Virus record (IMG/VR): IMGVR_UViG_3300026367_000093
Span: 1-38,026 of that record
DNA length: 38,026 nt
Source of the DNA: a virus
Reading direction: 5' to 3' (one strand)
A model generated the notes under the pieces. That model did not search any database, had not been told where the DNA came from, and saw only the letters and a program-made list of their open reading frames with translations. Each line of letters begins with the position of its first letter. Position 1 is the stretch's first letter. This document shows positions 24,137 through 31,681 of this stretch, piece by piece. The translations under genes were made by a program, and so were the position numbers.

Positions 24137-24315
24137 TTGAAAACCTCTCCGAGAGTGAGAACCAGAAGCCCGGTCCAAACCAGGGCTACGATCAGCCAGG
24201 CAGCAGCCCGCGTTCCTTTTCCTCCAAGCAGACAAAGGAACGCGAGACCTGACGAACCCAGGGTGAAGACGATCAGCATGACGACGATGACGCTGGCGCC
24301 GAGAAAGCCGATCAT
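24133..24315 (-). CDS. Two-TM small membrane protein, candidate holin
   Basis: A 60-residue protein composed almost wholly of two membrane segments (about residues 5-28 and 37-57) joined by a short basic GGKGTRA turn. The size and layout are those of class II holins. With a second membrane protein following, one may be the holin and the other an antiholin or regulator; sequence alone cannot assign them. Start overlaps the lysozyme stop by 4 bp. Confidence 0.68.
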   Translation of the reverse strand: MIGFLGASVIVVMLIVFTLGSSGLAFLCLLGGKGTRAAAWLIVALVWTGLLVLTLGEVFK

Positions 24316-25295
24316 GCCCGACCACCCTTGCGGAGCGTTCCCTCACCCTTGATGGCGATTGCCAGCTCGTCTCGGTAACGCCAGGCGAGATAGATCCCAC
24401 CGACAACCAGGACAGCGACACTGCCGTAGAGGATCCAGTCGCCATATCCGCTGACTGCCGCGACCTGGTCTGCAACCCCGGTGGCAGCTCCTGCCGAAGC
24501 GCTCGTGCCGGTCTTGACGGTTTTGGTCTTGAGATCGATCACTCGCTGCAGCTGATCAAGCGTGCCGCGTCCGAGCACACCGTCGTTGTCAAGCTGCGGA
24601 TGCTGCGCCTGGAAGCGGCGCGTTGCCGATTCGATCAGATCCTTGTCCGAGCGAGATGACGCAGCCAGATAGTCAAGCTGGATCAGCCAATCGACAGCCT
24701 GGCCGAAGTCATCGGCTCCAAGCCGCCAGGACGGCATGACCGCCTTGATCTCATTCGGCGCAGTTGTTGCCGGTGCTTTCACCCAGGCAGGCCAACGATT
24801 GAACTCCATGATTGTGGAAGCTTCGGCGCGGCGGCGCACGAGGCCCGGAAGCCGCCGTCCCCTGGCCGTGGTCGCGGTGACCTTCAGACGCCGCGCCGCG
24901 TCCTTGATGTCTCCGCGCACGAGAGCGGCGAACCACGTCCATTTGGCAGCGCCCAGGCCGCAATTGAACAACATGTCGGAAGCCGCCGCCTTGGCATGTG
25001 GTGTGGCGTTCGGTGCGCGCTTCATGACCGGAACGGCATACTCCGCGTCGATCAACGCCTTGAGCAGAAAGAACGCATCAGCTTCAGCGATCGTTTCACC
25101 AAGCTTGAGCTTGGAGCCTTTGTTGATCAGCCACCACTCCCGGAAGATTTTCGATCCCCAGGTGAAACCGAAACCGATGGTGATGACGCCAGCCGGACAG
25201 CGGTAGGCCCGCAGCACCTTGCCTTCATGTTGGCCGGTGAAAGGAATGAGGCGCGGGTCATAGCCAAACTGCGCCGTAGAGAGTTCGGATTTCAT
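24312..25295 (-). CDS. Lysozyme (GH24-like) with peptidoglycan-binding domain and C-terminal TM
   Basis: A 327-residue endolysin. Residues 18-45 carry the T4-lysozyme-type triad pattern Glu24, Cys33 and Thr39 (E-x8-C-x5-T, in HEGKVLRAYRCPAGVITIGFG), followed by NCGLGAAKW in the helical part. A PG-binding-1 repeat lies at about 195-262 (LDNDGVLGRGTLDQLQRVIDL). At about residues 285-308 is a hydrophobic segment (WILYGSVAVLVVGGIYLAW) followed by basic residues, so the protein may be tail-anchored. It is the first late gene, behind a predicted activator-dependent promoter. Confidence 0.88.
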   Translation of the reverse strand: MKSELSTAQFGYDPRLIPFTGQHEGKVLRAYRCPAGVITIGFGFTWGSKIFREWWLINKGSKLKLGETIAEADAFFLLKALIDAEYAVPVMKRAPNATPHAKAAASDMLFNCGLGAAKWTWFAALVRGDIKDAARRLKVTATTARGRRLPGLVRRRAEASTIMEFNRWPAWVKAPATTAPNEIKAVMPSWRLGADDFGQAVDWLIQLDYLAASSRSDKDLIESATRRFQAQHPQLDNDGVLGRGTLDQLQRVIDLKTKTVKTGTSASAGAATGVADQVAAVSGYGDWILYGSVAVLVVGGIYLAWRYRDELAIAIKGEGTLRKGGRA

Positions 25296-25324
25296 AAGCC
25301 TGATCCCGGTTTGATGTCACGGGC

Positions 25325-25370
25325 AAGCTACGGAACGCGGGCAAATCCAGTCATGCCCGCTAAGGCAGGC
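25325..25370 (-). promoter_or_regulatory. Predicted late promoter upstream of lysozyme (Plys equivalent)
   Basis: Dyad GCCTGC-CTTA-GCGGGC at 25355-25370; the one T in the left arm would make a G-U pair in RNA but is an imperfect DNA dyad. ATGA at 25351-25354, 20 nt, -10-like TAGCTT at 25325-25330, predicted +1 at 25318, giving a leader of about 23 nt. The dyad starts 9 bp past the stop codon of the Mor-like gene. Mu has Plys at the equivalent position. Confidence 0.75.
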
Positions 25371-25379
25371 TGTCAGTAT

Positions 25380-25730
25380 TCAGAGGAGGGAAAGCTGCTG
25401 GTCGTCGCTGGCCTTGCGCACCCTCTTGAAGAGGCGCTCGACACCACTCTCGGTGATGCCCAACCGGCGGGCGATCTCCGCATTGGAGAGACCACGGCCT
25501 TTGTAGTGACGCGCGCGAAGCTCGCGGTCAAGAGGGACCTTGAGGTACTCGCCACCATAGGCGCTTGCGAGTTTGCCCGCCGGATCGTCTCCGATATGGC
25601 CTGGAAGATCTGACAGCGTGGCTGTCTTTGGCACGTAGAGCCGCGTGCCGCCATAATGCTCGACCAGGGCAAGATAGGCTCGGTCGCCGATCAGTGCCGT
25701 CAAGGTTTCCGCAATAGGTGGGCCGGCCAT
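25380..25730 (-). CDS. Mor/C-family late transcription activator
   Basis: A 116-residue activator closing the early operon. The N-terminal part (to about residue 70) includes the GGTRLYVPK and AYGGEYLKVPLDRELRARHYKG blocks typical of Mor, which forms the dimer. A C-terminal HTH follows at about residues 80-103 (GLSNAEIARRLGITESGVER). Mor and C in Mu bind a dyad near -43.5 and recruit RNA polymerase. ATG at 25730 sits 2 bp after the ASCH stop; GTG starts at 25751, 25748 or 25736 are possible. It is the only such gene in the window, so it may serve all late promoters. Confidence 0.9.
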   Translation of the reverse strand: MAGPPIAETLTALIGDRAYLALVEHYGGTRLYVPKTATLSDLPGHIGDDPAGKLASAYGGEYLKVPLDRELRARHYKGRGLSNAEIARRLGITESGVERLFKRVRKASDDQQLSLL

Positions 25731-25732
25731 GC

Positions 25733-26170
25733 TCACGATGACGCCCACCACTTGATAATGACGCCCTGGAAGCTGGTGCCGGGGTTTTCCGCTGCCCAGA
25801 AGCGGCCCATGGTTTCCCGCGCGGTTTTCCCGATCAGCTTTGGCGGCGCCAGCCCTTGCAGGCGCTGCGGATCGAAGCCGTCGGAAATCGCGAACGCCTC
25901 GATCTCGTCCCGGTTCAATGGCCGGCCGTCGATCTCGATATAAGCAAGACCCGGCTCGATCAGGTCAGACGACATGATCAGGATCGGCAGCACGGCGATG
26001 CAGACGGGATCAGCGATGATCTTGCGACAACTCCGGGTGCGCATCCCGGTGAACAGCTGCACCGGCTCGCCGACATGGGCATGCCGGCGCCGGTGCCCGC
26101 GAATGGTGTGGCGCTTCCCACCGTCCTCGATCTGAGGGGCGAAATAGGTCTTGAACGAATAGGCGACCAT
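25733..26170 (-). CDS. ASCH/PUA-like domain protein
   Basis: A 145-residue protein opening with VAYSFKTYFAPQIEDGGKRHTIRG, a pattern of ASCH-type small beta-barrels (S-F-x12-K-x-x-T-I-R), followed by HVGEPVQLFTGMRT. The family binds RNA or modified bases. The C-terminal half (DGFDPQRLQGLAPP...) is not assigned. It is translationally coupled with the methyltransferase upstream and the Mor-like gene downstream, suggesting shared timing; a link to DNA modification is inference. Confidence 0.68.
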   Translation of the reverse strand: MVAYSFKTYFAPQIEDGGKRHTIRGHRRRHAHVGEPVQLFTGMRTRSCRKIIADPVCIAVLPILIMSSDLIEPGLAYIEIDGRPLNRDEIEAFAISDGFDPQRLQGLAPPKLIGKTARETMGRFWAAENPGTSFQGVIIKWWASS

Positions 26171-26901
26171 CACGCACCCGCCTTTACCGCCTGGCGGCGC
26201 TTCTCTTCTGCTTTACGTTCGGCCAGACGGCGCTTGGCCTCTCCGGGCGTGGCGAGCACCAGGTCGGCCGTCACGGTGTAAGTCGACTGCATACCAGGCC
26301 GCAGCCAGATCGGCGGCTGTGGCGCATGTCCGGCGATCCAGACAAGCCAGACATAGTCTGTGGCGGTTGAAGCTTCGGGATCCCACACACCCTCGATCAG
26401 CGCTACCCGCTCGGCGAAGTGGATGACGAAGGTCGGCTTGTTGTCACGATAGATCTGATTGTAGCGCTTCTGGCCGGACAGCCAGCTCACTCGCACGAAG
26501 AACGCGAATCCGATCTGGGCAATGGCCAGTGAGCGATCGAAAAACACATCACCGATGTTGAAGGGCGGGTTGCAGAAAACCCAATCGGGCTGTGTCAGAC
26601 CGTCTGCCTCAAGCGTCTTGACGGTCTCGAAGGTGAAGTCCCGGATTGGCGGGTTGATCCCCCAATCGTGCACATCAGAGAAATCGACTCGGCCGAAGAC
26701 CTCCCGAAGTGGCGCGACCATGTGCCCGCCGCCGACACATGGGTCGAGTGCGGTCAACTCCGAGAGGGGAGCCCAGAACGTGAGAGGCAACAACACCTCG
26801 TGCAGCAGAGCCCGCGTCGCCCAGGGCGGCGTCGGGAAGTAGTCCAGGCTCTCTGCGGCTTGATGGCGTTCGTTCATGACTGACGTCGGGAGAACGTTCA
26901 T
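26170..26901 (-). CDS. SAM-dependent DNA methyltransferase (N6-adenine/N4-cytosine type)
   Basis: A 243-residue class I methyltransferase. Motif I-like LDPCVGGGHM lies at about residues 53-62, and the catalytic motif IV WVFCNPPFN at about 107-115. N-P-P-F indicates amino-group methylation rather than C5. No target-recognition domain is obvious. It could protect phage DNA from host restriction, playing the role Mom plays in Mu, though it is unrelated and lies in the early operon. ATG 26901 (overlapping the upstream stop) is preferred over 26913. Confidence 0.75.
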   Translation of the reverse strand: MNVLPTSVMNERHQAAESLDYFPTPPWATRALLHEVLLPLTFWAPLSELTALDPCVGGGHMVAPLREVFGRVDFSDVHDWGINPPIRDFTFETVKTLEADGLTQPDWVFCNPPFNIGDVFFDRSLAIAQIGFAFFVRVSWLSGQKRYNQIYRDNKPTFVIHFAERVALIEGVWDPEASTATDYVWLVWIAGHAPQPPIWLRPGMQSTYTVTADLVLATPGEAKRRLAERKAEEKRRQAVKAGA

Positions 26902-27104
26902 TCGCGCCCCCATTTAGGCAGAGCTTTCGCAGATTGAGGATCGAACATCCATTCACTCATGGTGCTCATTCGCCCCATCCAGAACCAGACATTGGCGATG
27001 GCGATGAGGATTCCCGGCGCGAAAGTTCCGGGAATAACCGCGACCACGACACACATCAGGAGCGTGTAAACGAGAGCGTAAACGCTAATTTCTTTGCGGC
27101 TCAT
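26898..27104 (-). CDS. Small membrane protein
   Basis: A 68-residue protein with two hydrophobic segments: VYALVYTLLMCVVVAVIPG (about residues 7-25) and GILIAIANVWFWMGRM (about 30-45), then a soluble tail. No family recognised. It lies between GemA-like and methyltransferase genes with overlapping ends on both sides, so it is a genuine operon member. A role in superinfection exclusion is a possibility only. Confidence 0.65.
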   Translation of the reverse strand: MSRKEISVYALVYTLLMCVVVAVIPGTFAPGILIAIANVWFWMGRMSTMSEWMFDPQSAKALPKWGRE

Positions 27105-27733
27105 CACGCACCGCCCTTCGTGGCGCGGATCAGCGCGCCCATCTTGTTCATGACGTCGATCCATGACGCGTCGGTCATCAGCGATGCATGACCAAAAGCG
27201 TTTTCCTCGAGCCAGCTTTGAAAGCCTCTACCCATGAACCCGGCACGCTGGCAGAGCTTTCGATACTGCGCCCTGGCAATCCGGTAGCCGTTCGCTTGCG
27301 CCCAGTCCGGCAGGAATCGGTCCTTCGTCCAGTCGACACCGCCGTCGCGCTCCAGCCAGCCCTTCAGCGCTTGGATCGCTTTGTCGGCATCGCTGTGGTA
27401 GCGCAGGAATCTGGTGTGATCGATTCGTGTCTGGCGCTTGACGAAGGCGAGCAGCGCCGCGTCATCCCGGTTCCGGATCAGACCGAGATTGTAACCGGCG
27501 ATCCAGAGCGCTTGCAGCTTCGGAGCATACTTGCCCTCAAGGCCTTTTCGAGAGCCGTTTGAAACCGGCTTAAAGCCCTGTTGCTTGAGGACGTCGAGCA
27601 CGCGGCCGCGCTCGCCATCGTTCATATCCTTCGACGATCGCTTGCCGGTTTCACGCTCCAGCAGATCACGCCAGGTGTCGTCGTCGAGGCCGAGCTGTTT
27701 CTTGGCAATGTGCAGTTTTGCGAGCGCGCTCAT
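27104..27733 (-). CDS. GemA-like regulatory protein (Mu gp16)
   Basis: A 209-residue protein of the GemA family. The N-terminal half is diagnostic: ALAKLHIAKKQLGLDDDTWRDLL (residues 3-25), GERGRVLDVLKQQGFKP, and KLQALWIAGYNLGLI. The C-terminal half (DWAQANGYRIARAQYRKLCQ) is also typical. In Mu, GemA affects host gene expression and DNA supercoiling during early growth. ATG at 27733 overlaps the upstream stop; a longer open frame upstream was rejected. Confidence 0.87.
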   Translation of the reverse strand: MSALAKLHIAKKQLGLDDDTWRDLLERETGKRSSKDMNDGERGRVLDVLKQQGFKPVSNGSRKGLEGKYAPKLQALWIAGYNLGLIRNRDDAALLAFVKRQTRIDHTRFLRYHSDADKAIQALKGWLERDGGVDWTKDRFLPDWAQANGYRIARAQYRKLCQRAGFMGRGFQSWLEENAFGHASLMTDASWIDVMNKMGALIRATKGGA

Positions 27734-28209
27734 TGACCTGCTTCCTCCAGCAGCTCGGCCGCACGGTTGGCTATCTCCGGTTGGAAGAAACCGAGCCGGA
27801 TATCCAGCGGCGATGAGAAGCCACCGCATTCGTCGCGACCGGAGAACAGTGCGGTGTCGATGCATTCAGCCAGACAGTCTGCCAGGCGCTTCTCAAGCGG
27901 CTCAACCTGCGGAATATCGAGACCCATCTCGGCATCGATCGCCCGATCAAGATCCTCACCACCCAAAATGACGTTGCTTGGTATCCGGCCAGCAAACACG
28001 CCACCCACTGCGATGTCGATTGGTCTGATTTGCCGGGCGCGCAGATGCCGGTACCGAGCCGCGTCTCGGTCGTGCGCCGCCTGCAGCCGGTCTTGGCAAA
28101 AGCTGCACAGATCGTCATCGGCCCAGCACAGGATTTCACCGCCGATTTCGATTCCGGGCTCGATGTCGGTAATCCCGCATTCGCGGCATTCATGAATTAC
28201 TTGGATCAC
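27730..28209 (-). CDS. Hypothetical protein with N-terminal zinc-ribbon motif
   Basis: A 159-residue protein with C-R-E-C at about residues 8-11 and C-S-F-C at about 33-36, a two-knuckle layout suggesting a zinc ribbon. The remainder has no recognised motif, though a long acidic segment precedes the C-terminus. GTG start at 28209 overlaps the stop of the gene before it (GTGA). Function unknown; probably an early regulator or nucleic-acid-binding protein. Confidence 0.65.
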   Translation of the reverse strand: MIQVIHECRECGITDIEPGIEIGGEILCWADDDLCSFCQDRLQAAHDRDAARYRHLRARQIRPIDIAVGGVFAGRIPSNVILGGEDLDRAIDAEMGLDIPQVEPLEKRLADCLAECIDTALFSGRDECGGFSSPLDIRLGFFQPEIANRAAELLEEAGQ

Positions 28210-28397
28210 GTTCTCGTCTCCAGTTTCAGCGCCTCGGTGGTCAGCTGCCGCAATTCGGCCTGCAGCTCGATCCTTCGCCAGGCATTGGGTTTGAGTTTCT
28301 CGATGCGCCGGGCAAGCTCCTGCCGCCTGGCCTCGATGTCGCGAGCGGCCCGCCACCGAAACAGATCAACCGGTTCGGGTGCTGCGGGCCGGGCCAT
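28206..28397 (-). CDS. Small helical hypothetical protein
   Basis: A 63-residue basic protein that is almost all helix-forming (ARRQELARRIEKLKPNAWRRIELQAELRQLT), with no family recognised. It begins 1 bp after the upstream stop and its own stop overlaps the next GTG. It is probably a small DNA- or protein-binding early factor, which the sequence alone does not show. Confidence 0.6.
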   Translation of the reverse strand: MARPAAPEPVDLFRWRAARDIEARRQELARRIEKLKPNAWRRIELQAELRQLTTEALKLETRT

Positions 28398-28398
28398 G

Positions 28399-28581
28399 TC
28401 AGCCTCCCTGGGACTCGTCGACGGCGACGGTTACCTTGAACCGCACCTCATCAATCTCGAATGCCCATGTCGCGACCGCGCCCGGAAGGACGGCTTGCAC
28501 AGGCATCAGTCGATCAGCCATTTCGATGATCTTTGCACCGATCCGAGAGGCACCTTCGATATCGTCCGAAACCTCACCCAT
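28399..28581 (-). CDS. Small hypothetical early protein
   Basis: A 60-residue acidic protein beginning MGEVSDDIEGASRIGAKI and ending in a beta-rich segment (TWAFEIDEVRFKVTVAV). I recognise no family. ATG at 28581 overlaps the TGA of the DUF3164 gene, and the downstream gene follows after one base. The much longer open frame extending upstream overlaps that gene out of frame and was rejected. Confidence 0.6.
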   Translation of the reverse strand: MGEVSDDIEGASRIGAKIIEMADRLMPVQAVLPGAVATWAFEIDEVRFKVTVAVDESQGG

Positions 28582-29252
28582 CACGCACCTGCCTTCGCCA
28601 GATCGATGGTTACTGCTGACCACGGATCGGCTATGTGGCTGCGCTGATAGAACCGGACATACTGCTTTGACCCCGTCACTCGCATCGCGTCTTTGATGGC
28701 TTCCATTGCCTTCAGCCAGCGCTCGTCCTCGATCTGCAGGCGTAACAACATGAAGATTTCGGAGCGGTTGATCTGACCTTCTCTGTCGGTATTGAAGGCG
28801 CGGGTGACGATCGCGCGGATCTCCGGACCGCTGTCGGCAGCCCATTCGTTCAGGCATTCGTCGACCAGGGTCTTGGCGATCTGCAACTGCGGGCCGAAGT
28901 CGACAAAGTCAGCGACGGATACCGAGACCTTCATCAGGCCGTCGAATGTCTGATAGGTGCAGTTCCCCTTCTTGCCGCCCTTCTTGGTCCCGTACTCTTG
29001 GTCGAGCAACGCATCGAACTCGCCAAGGTCCGTCATCGTATGCCCGCGAAACCGGGCGATCCGGGCGGATAGATCATTGGCAAAATCCATGATCTTGCGG
29101 ACAATCTCGTCTTCAAGTTTGTCGGCCGGCTTGACCAGTTCGAGCGGCACCAGCGCACCCTTGGCATCCGCCATGTAGGGTTTGCCCGCAACATCGATGA
29201 CGCCCATTGTGATGCCCTCATCAGGGCGCGTTTCGTGAATGAGTGCTTCCAT
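28581..29252 (-). CDS. DUF3164 family protein
   Basis: A 223-residue protein with the DUF3164 pattern: KLEDEIVRKIMDFANDLSARIARFRGHTM (about residues 45-73), YGTKKGGKKGNCTYQTFDGLMKVSVSVAD (about 87-115) and FNTDREGQINRSEIFMLLRLQIEDERW in the C-terminal half. This family is widespread in the early operon of Mu-like phages; its role is unknown, although links to transposition or replication have been considered. It lies between small early genes in the expected order. Confidence 0.85.
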   Translation of the reverse strand: MEALIHETRPDEGITMGVIDVAGKPYMADAKGALVPLELVKPADKLEDEIVRKIMDFANDLSARIARFRGHTMTDLGEFDALLDQEYGTKKGGKKGNCTYQTFDGLMKVSVSVADFVDFGPQLQIAKTLVDECLNEWAADSGPEIRAIVTRAFNTDREGQINRSEIFMLLRLQIEDERWLKAMEAIKDAMRVTGSKQYVRFYQRSHIADPWSAVTIDLAKAGA

Positions 29253-29253
29253 T

Positions 29254-29628
29254 TCAATGTCCTCTCATGATTGATCGATAGTCCCGAAAAGCCTTGCGCA
29301 GTTCAGCGATGGCCTCGTCTTGCTTCTCGCGCGCCATCCGTTCGCCCGGACTGAACTGAACCTCCTCAAGCTTCATGCTGGAGGTGACCAGTTTGGCGAC
29401 CGCCGCAACCAGATCGCGAGACGGCAGACGCGGCGAGTGTTTCATTTGCTGAAGATTTTGAATGCGCGCTCTTTCATCTTCAATTTGTGCCCATTGGTCG
29501 GCCAGTTCTTGCCCGACCTCTTGCGTCACAGCCGCCCGCACAGTGTGGTGCAGCCTTTCCATCACCTCTTCCGTGACGGTGCGAGCCATCCTGTCGATAT
29601 CCAGCGTGGTGCGGTCGTGAACGCTCAT
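29254..29628 (-). CDS. Hypothetical coiled-coil early protein
   Basis: A 124-residue mostly helical protein. Residues about 15-65 form a charged coiled-coil-like stretch (VMERLHHTVRAAVTQEVGQEL, then DERARIQNLQQM), and the C-terminal part is basic (REKQDEAIAELRKAFRDY). No family recognised. It overlaps the upstream gene by 4 bp and is separated from DUF3164 by 1 bp. Confidence 0.62.
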   Translation of the reverse strand: MSVHDRTTLDIDRMARTVTEEVMERLHHTVRAAVTQEVGQELADQWAQIEDERARIQNLQQMKHSPRLPSRDLVAAVAKLVTSSMKLEEVQFSPGERMAREKQDEAIAELRKAFRDYRSIMRGH

Positions 29629-29909
29629 GCCGCGCTACCTCCTCCGGATGGATGCCGGGGAACACCCCGGCGGACGGCCTCAAGCGAAACCACATTGCCA
29701 GCCTCGGCAAAGATGGTCTCCCGACGCGCGGCATCGTTCCATTGATGCCGCGACAGCTCGTTTTCCTGAGACAGCGCCAAGGCGACCAGCTCATCAAAAC
29801 GTGCGACCAGACCGATGATCTCGTCAGACGAGAACATCTTGCCGCCATGGACATGGCCCTTGAGCGCGTCACGGGTTGCCTTCAAATGATCGGACAGGAA
29901 ATCACGCAT
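29625..29909 (-). CDS. Hypothetical early protein
   Basis: A 94-residue protein starting MRDFLSDHLKATRDALKG, helical in its first two thirds (IIGLVARFDELVALALSQENELSRH), with a small Gly/Ser/Ala tail. No recognised domain. ATG at 29909 is preferred because it gives an 8-bp overlap with the upstream HTH gene. Upstream in-frame codons lie inside that gene. Confidence 0.6.
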   Translation of the reverse strand: MRDFLSDHLKATRDALKGHVHGGKMFSSDEIIGLVARFDELVALALSQENELSRHQWNDAARRETIFAEAGNVVSLEAVRRGVPRHPSGGGSAA

Positions 29910-30297
29910 CGTCCGATCCTCCGGCAAGCCTGCTGTGTGGGCAGCCAGAACGGCAAGCCTGATACATCGCCACCGCATTGCTGCTCGCTGTCGAGAACGG
30001 GCGTCTCTGCCAGGTCTGGCAGACGTTGCGGCTCGTCTCGCCGAGCCGTGGGCAGATCACGGTCTCCGCCATAAGAACGCCGCGAACTACTTGCTCGAAG
30101 CTTTCCATGTCTCCACCATAGCTGTTTGACAGCACCTGACTGACAGTTGGACCTGAATAGCGGAGCCGCCTGCCAACTGCAGTCTGGTTCTCCATGTTGC
30201 AGGCTTCGGCCAGCACCAGCACCCAATCGGGTGGTGTGCCCCATGCCTCCTGTGCCCTGGCTACATTGTTGTTTCTCTGTTTTGCCGGAGTGCTCAT
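29902..30297 (-). CDS. HTH protein with C-terminal cysteine cluster
   Basis: A 131-residue protein. Residues about 23-55 read as a helix-turn-helix (VLVLAEACNMENQTAVGRRL, YSGPTVSQVLSN), and the C-terminal third has four spaced cysteines (C-P-R-L, V-C-Q-T, A-C-R-S-G-C) with RRPFS between them, probably a metal site. Similar proteins occur next to the B gene in other Mu-like phages. ATG at 30297 overlaps the upstream stop (ATGA). A competing frame at 29882-30385 has implausible composition. Confidence 0.7.
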   Translation of the reverse strand: MSTPAKQRNNNVARAQEAWGTPPDWVLVLAEACNMENQTAVGRRLRYSGPTVSQVLSNSYGGDMESFEQVVRGVLMAETVICPRLGETSRNVCQTWQRRPFSTASSNAVAMYQACRSGCPHSRLAGGSDDA

Positions 30298-30911
30298 GAT
30301 TGCTCCTCCTCGGCCAGCACTTCGCCGACCATTTGTTGTCTGTTGGGGTCGTAGACCATCCGGCTCTTGAGCACCTTTGGCGCATCGGGACCGGTCATCA
30401 TGTGAGGCAGAAGCCGCCATTCCGGGGGCCTGTGTTTGCCACCCTTTTGCCGCAACACCAGATATCCCGCGTCATCCAGCCGCTTGATGTAGCGCTTCGC
30501 GCAATCGACACTGATCTTGACCTCATCCGTCGAGGCCTTTTGGACAAGATCATCGGCAGAGAACCCTGAACGGCCGACAGGTCCACGCATCAGGTTCCAC
30601 ATCGCCTGATTGCGCCCGACACCCTCGATCACACTGCCGTCAGGCCGCACCCTCGGCGTGGCCGCCTGCTTCTTGATCACGCGATAAGAGACTGGATTTT
30701 CACCCGTGCTTTCAACATAGCCCGCGAGCGTCAGGCATTTGAGAAAAGCGCGAATATCGCCGCTGTCGGGCACGTTGGATTTGCCGAAAACGTCACGCGC
30801 GATGAACGTCTCCTCGCGCATGGCGAAATCCATGATCACGGACCAGTAATGGTCGCGGCCGCGCAGCACTGGACAGGATTTTCCTATCATCAATTGCAGA
30901 ATGACTGACAT
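30294..30911 (-). CDS. Hypothetical winged-helix-like early protein
   Basis: A 205-residue protein directly after the B ATPase. Residues about 20-75 and 105-160 each look like winged-helix units: ARDVFGKSNVPDSGDIRAFL with AGYVES, and FSADDLVQKASTDEV with RLDDAGYLVLRQKGG. The second ends in a typical beta-wing. It is probably a DNA-binding early regulator. ATG at 30911 overlaps the B stop (TGATG). No specific family recognised. Confidence 0.68.
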   Translation of the reverse strand: MSVILQLMIGKSCPVLRGRDHYWSVIMDFAMREETFIARDVFGKSNVPDSGDIRAFLKCLTLAGYVESTGENPVSYRVIKKQAATPRVRPDGSVIEGVGRNQAMWNLMRGPVGRSGFSADDLVQKASTDEVKISVDCAKRYIKRLDDAGYLVLRQKGGKHRPPEWRLLPHMMTGPDAPKVLKSRMVYDPNRQQMVGEVLAEEEQS

Positions 30912-31681
30912 CACGCGGCCTCCTGCCGGGTCGGTAACTTGCCTTCCGAAAACCGTCCTTCGAAAGTGCCGAGATCGATTTCAGTCAGGCCGCGCAAGGC
31001 CGCGAAATTACCGATTGCATGCAGGCTGTTACCTATCCGGCGCACGCGGCCATCGGCTTTTTGCCGTGCCTGGTCGAGCAGATCGTCGCTCATCGTGAGC
31101 GATGGATAGAACGACTGCGCCAGCGTGCGCGTGTCCTCCAGATCACATTTCTGCGCATAGCCGGTCACCAGCACCAGGTCGCGGAACCGGTCCCCGGCGC
31201 GCTCCAGCTTATTGGGGAAGTGCTCTTCACCGATCAGAAGCACCGGCGCCTGGCTTTTTTTGGCGATCATCCGCACAAGTTCGATCATGTTCTTGTCGAC
31301 CAGCTTGTCGGCTTCGTCGATCAGCAGCGGTCGTCTGGGGTCGCGCGCCAACAACCCGATGATCTCATCTTCGAGATCCGACAACGTGCCGCGCGGCTGA
31401 TATTGGCCGAGCTCGGTCAGGATCGCGGTCATCAGCTTTTTGCGCGTCCAGGTGTCGGACACCTCGACATAGGCTGCACCGGTCTTGTTCTGGGAGTAGA
31501 GCGCGGCAACCGATTTCCCGTAACCGGAAAAGCCCGCGAAAACGCCGAGATTGTTCTGATGCGGCTGGCGGTCCTGGAGCGTGCGCACAAGCCCCAGGCA
31601 TGCGGCCACGTTCTTGATCGGAGCGGTGTCGCCCTGTCGCTGATCGCCGTTGCGATTGACTTTTTCGATTGATTTGGTCAT
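30911..31681 (-). CDS. Transposition target-capture ATPase, MuB-like
   Basis: A 256-residue AAA+ ATPase. Walker A is GFSGYGKS (about residues 50-57) and Walker B is LLIDEAD (about 120-126). KKSQAPVLLIGEEHFPNKLER and RIGNSLHAIGNFAAL match the TniB/MuB group. In Mu, B coats target DNA and delivers it to the transpososome, giving near-random insertion and target immunity. It follows the A gene after a 66-bp gap and has a good AGAGGA ribosome site. Confidence 0.92.
   Translation of the reverse strand: MTKSIEKVNRNGDQRQGDTAPIKNVAACLGLVRTLQDRQPHQNNLGVFAGFSGYGKSVAALYSQNKTGAAYVEVSDTWTRKKLMTAILTELGQYQPRGTLSDLEDEIIGLLARDPRRPLLIDEADKLVDKNMIELVRMIAKKSQAPVLLIGEEHFPNKLERAGDRFRDLVLVTGYAQKCDLEDTRTLAQSFYPSLTMSDDLLDQARQKADGRVRRIGNSLHAIGNFAALRGLTEIDLGTFEGRFSEGKLPTRQEAA

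Noticed and set aside
24312-24340. ATCATGCCCG at the lysozyme 3' end resembling the late dyad flank
   Set aside because: The second dyad arm and the -10 at the fixed distance are missing; it is coding sequence.
29882-30385. Alternative minus-strand frame overlapping the HTH/cysteine protein
   Set aside because: Composition (Trp, Arg, Gln, Cys) looks like a frame shadow; the other frame has coupled start and HTH pattern.
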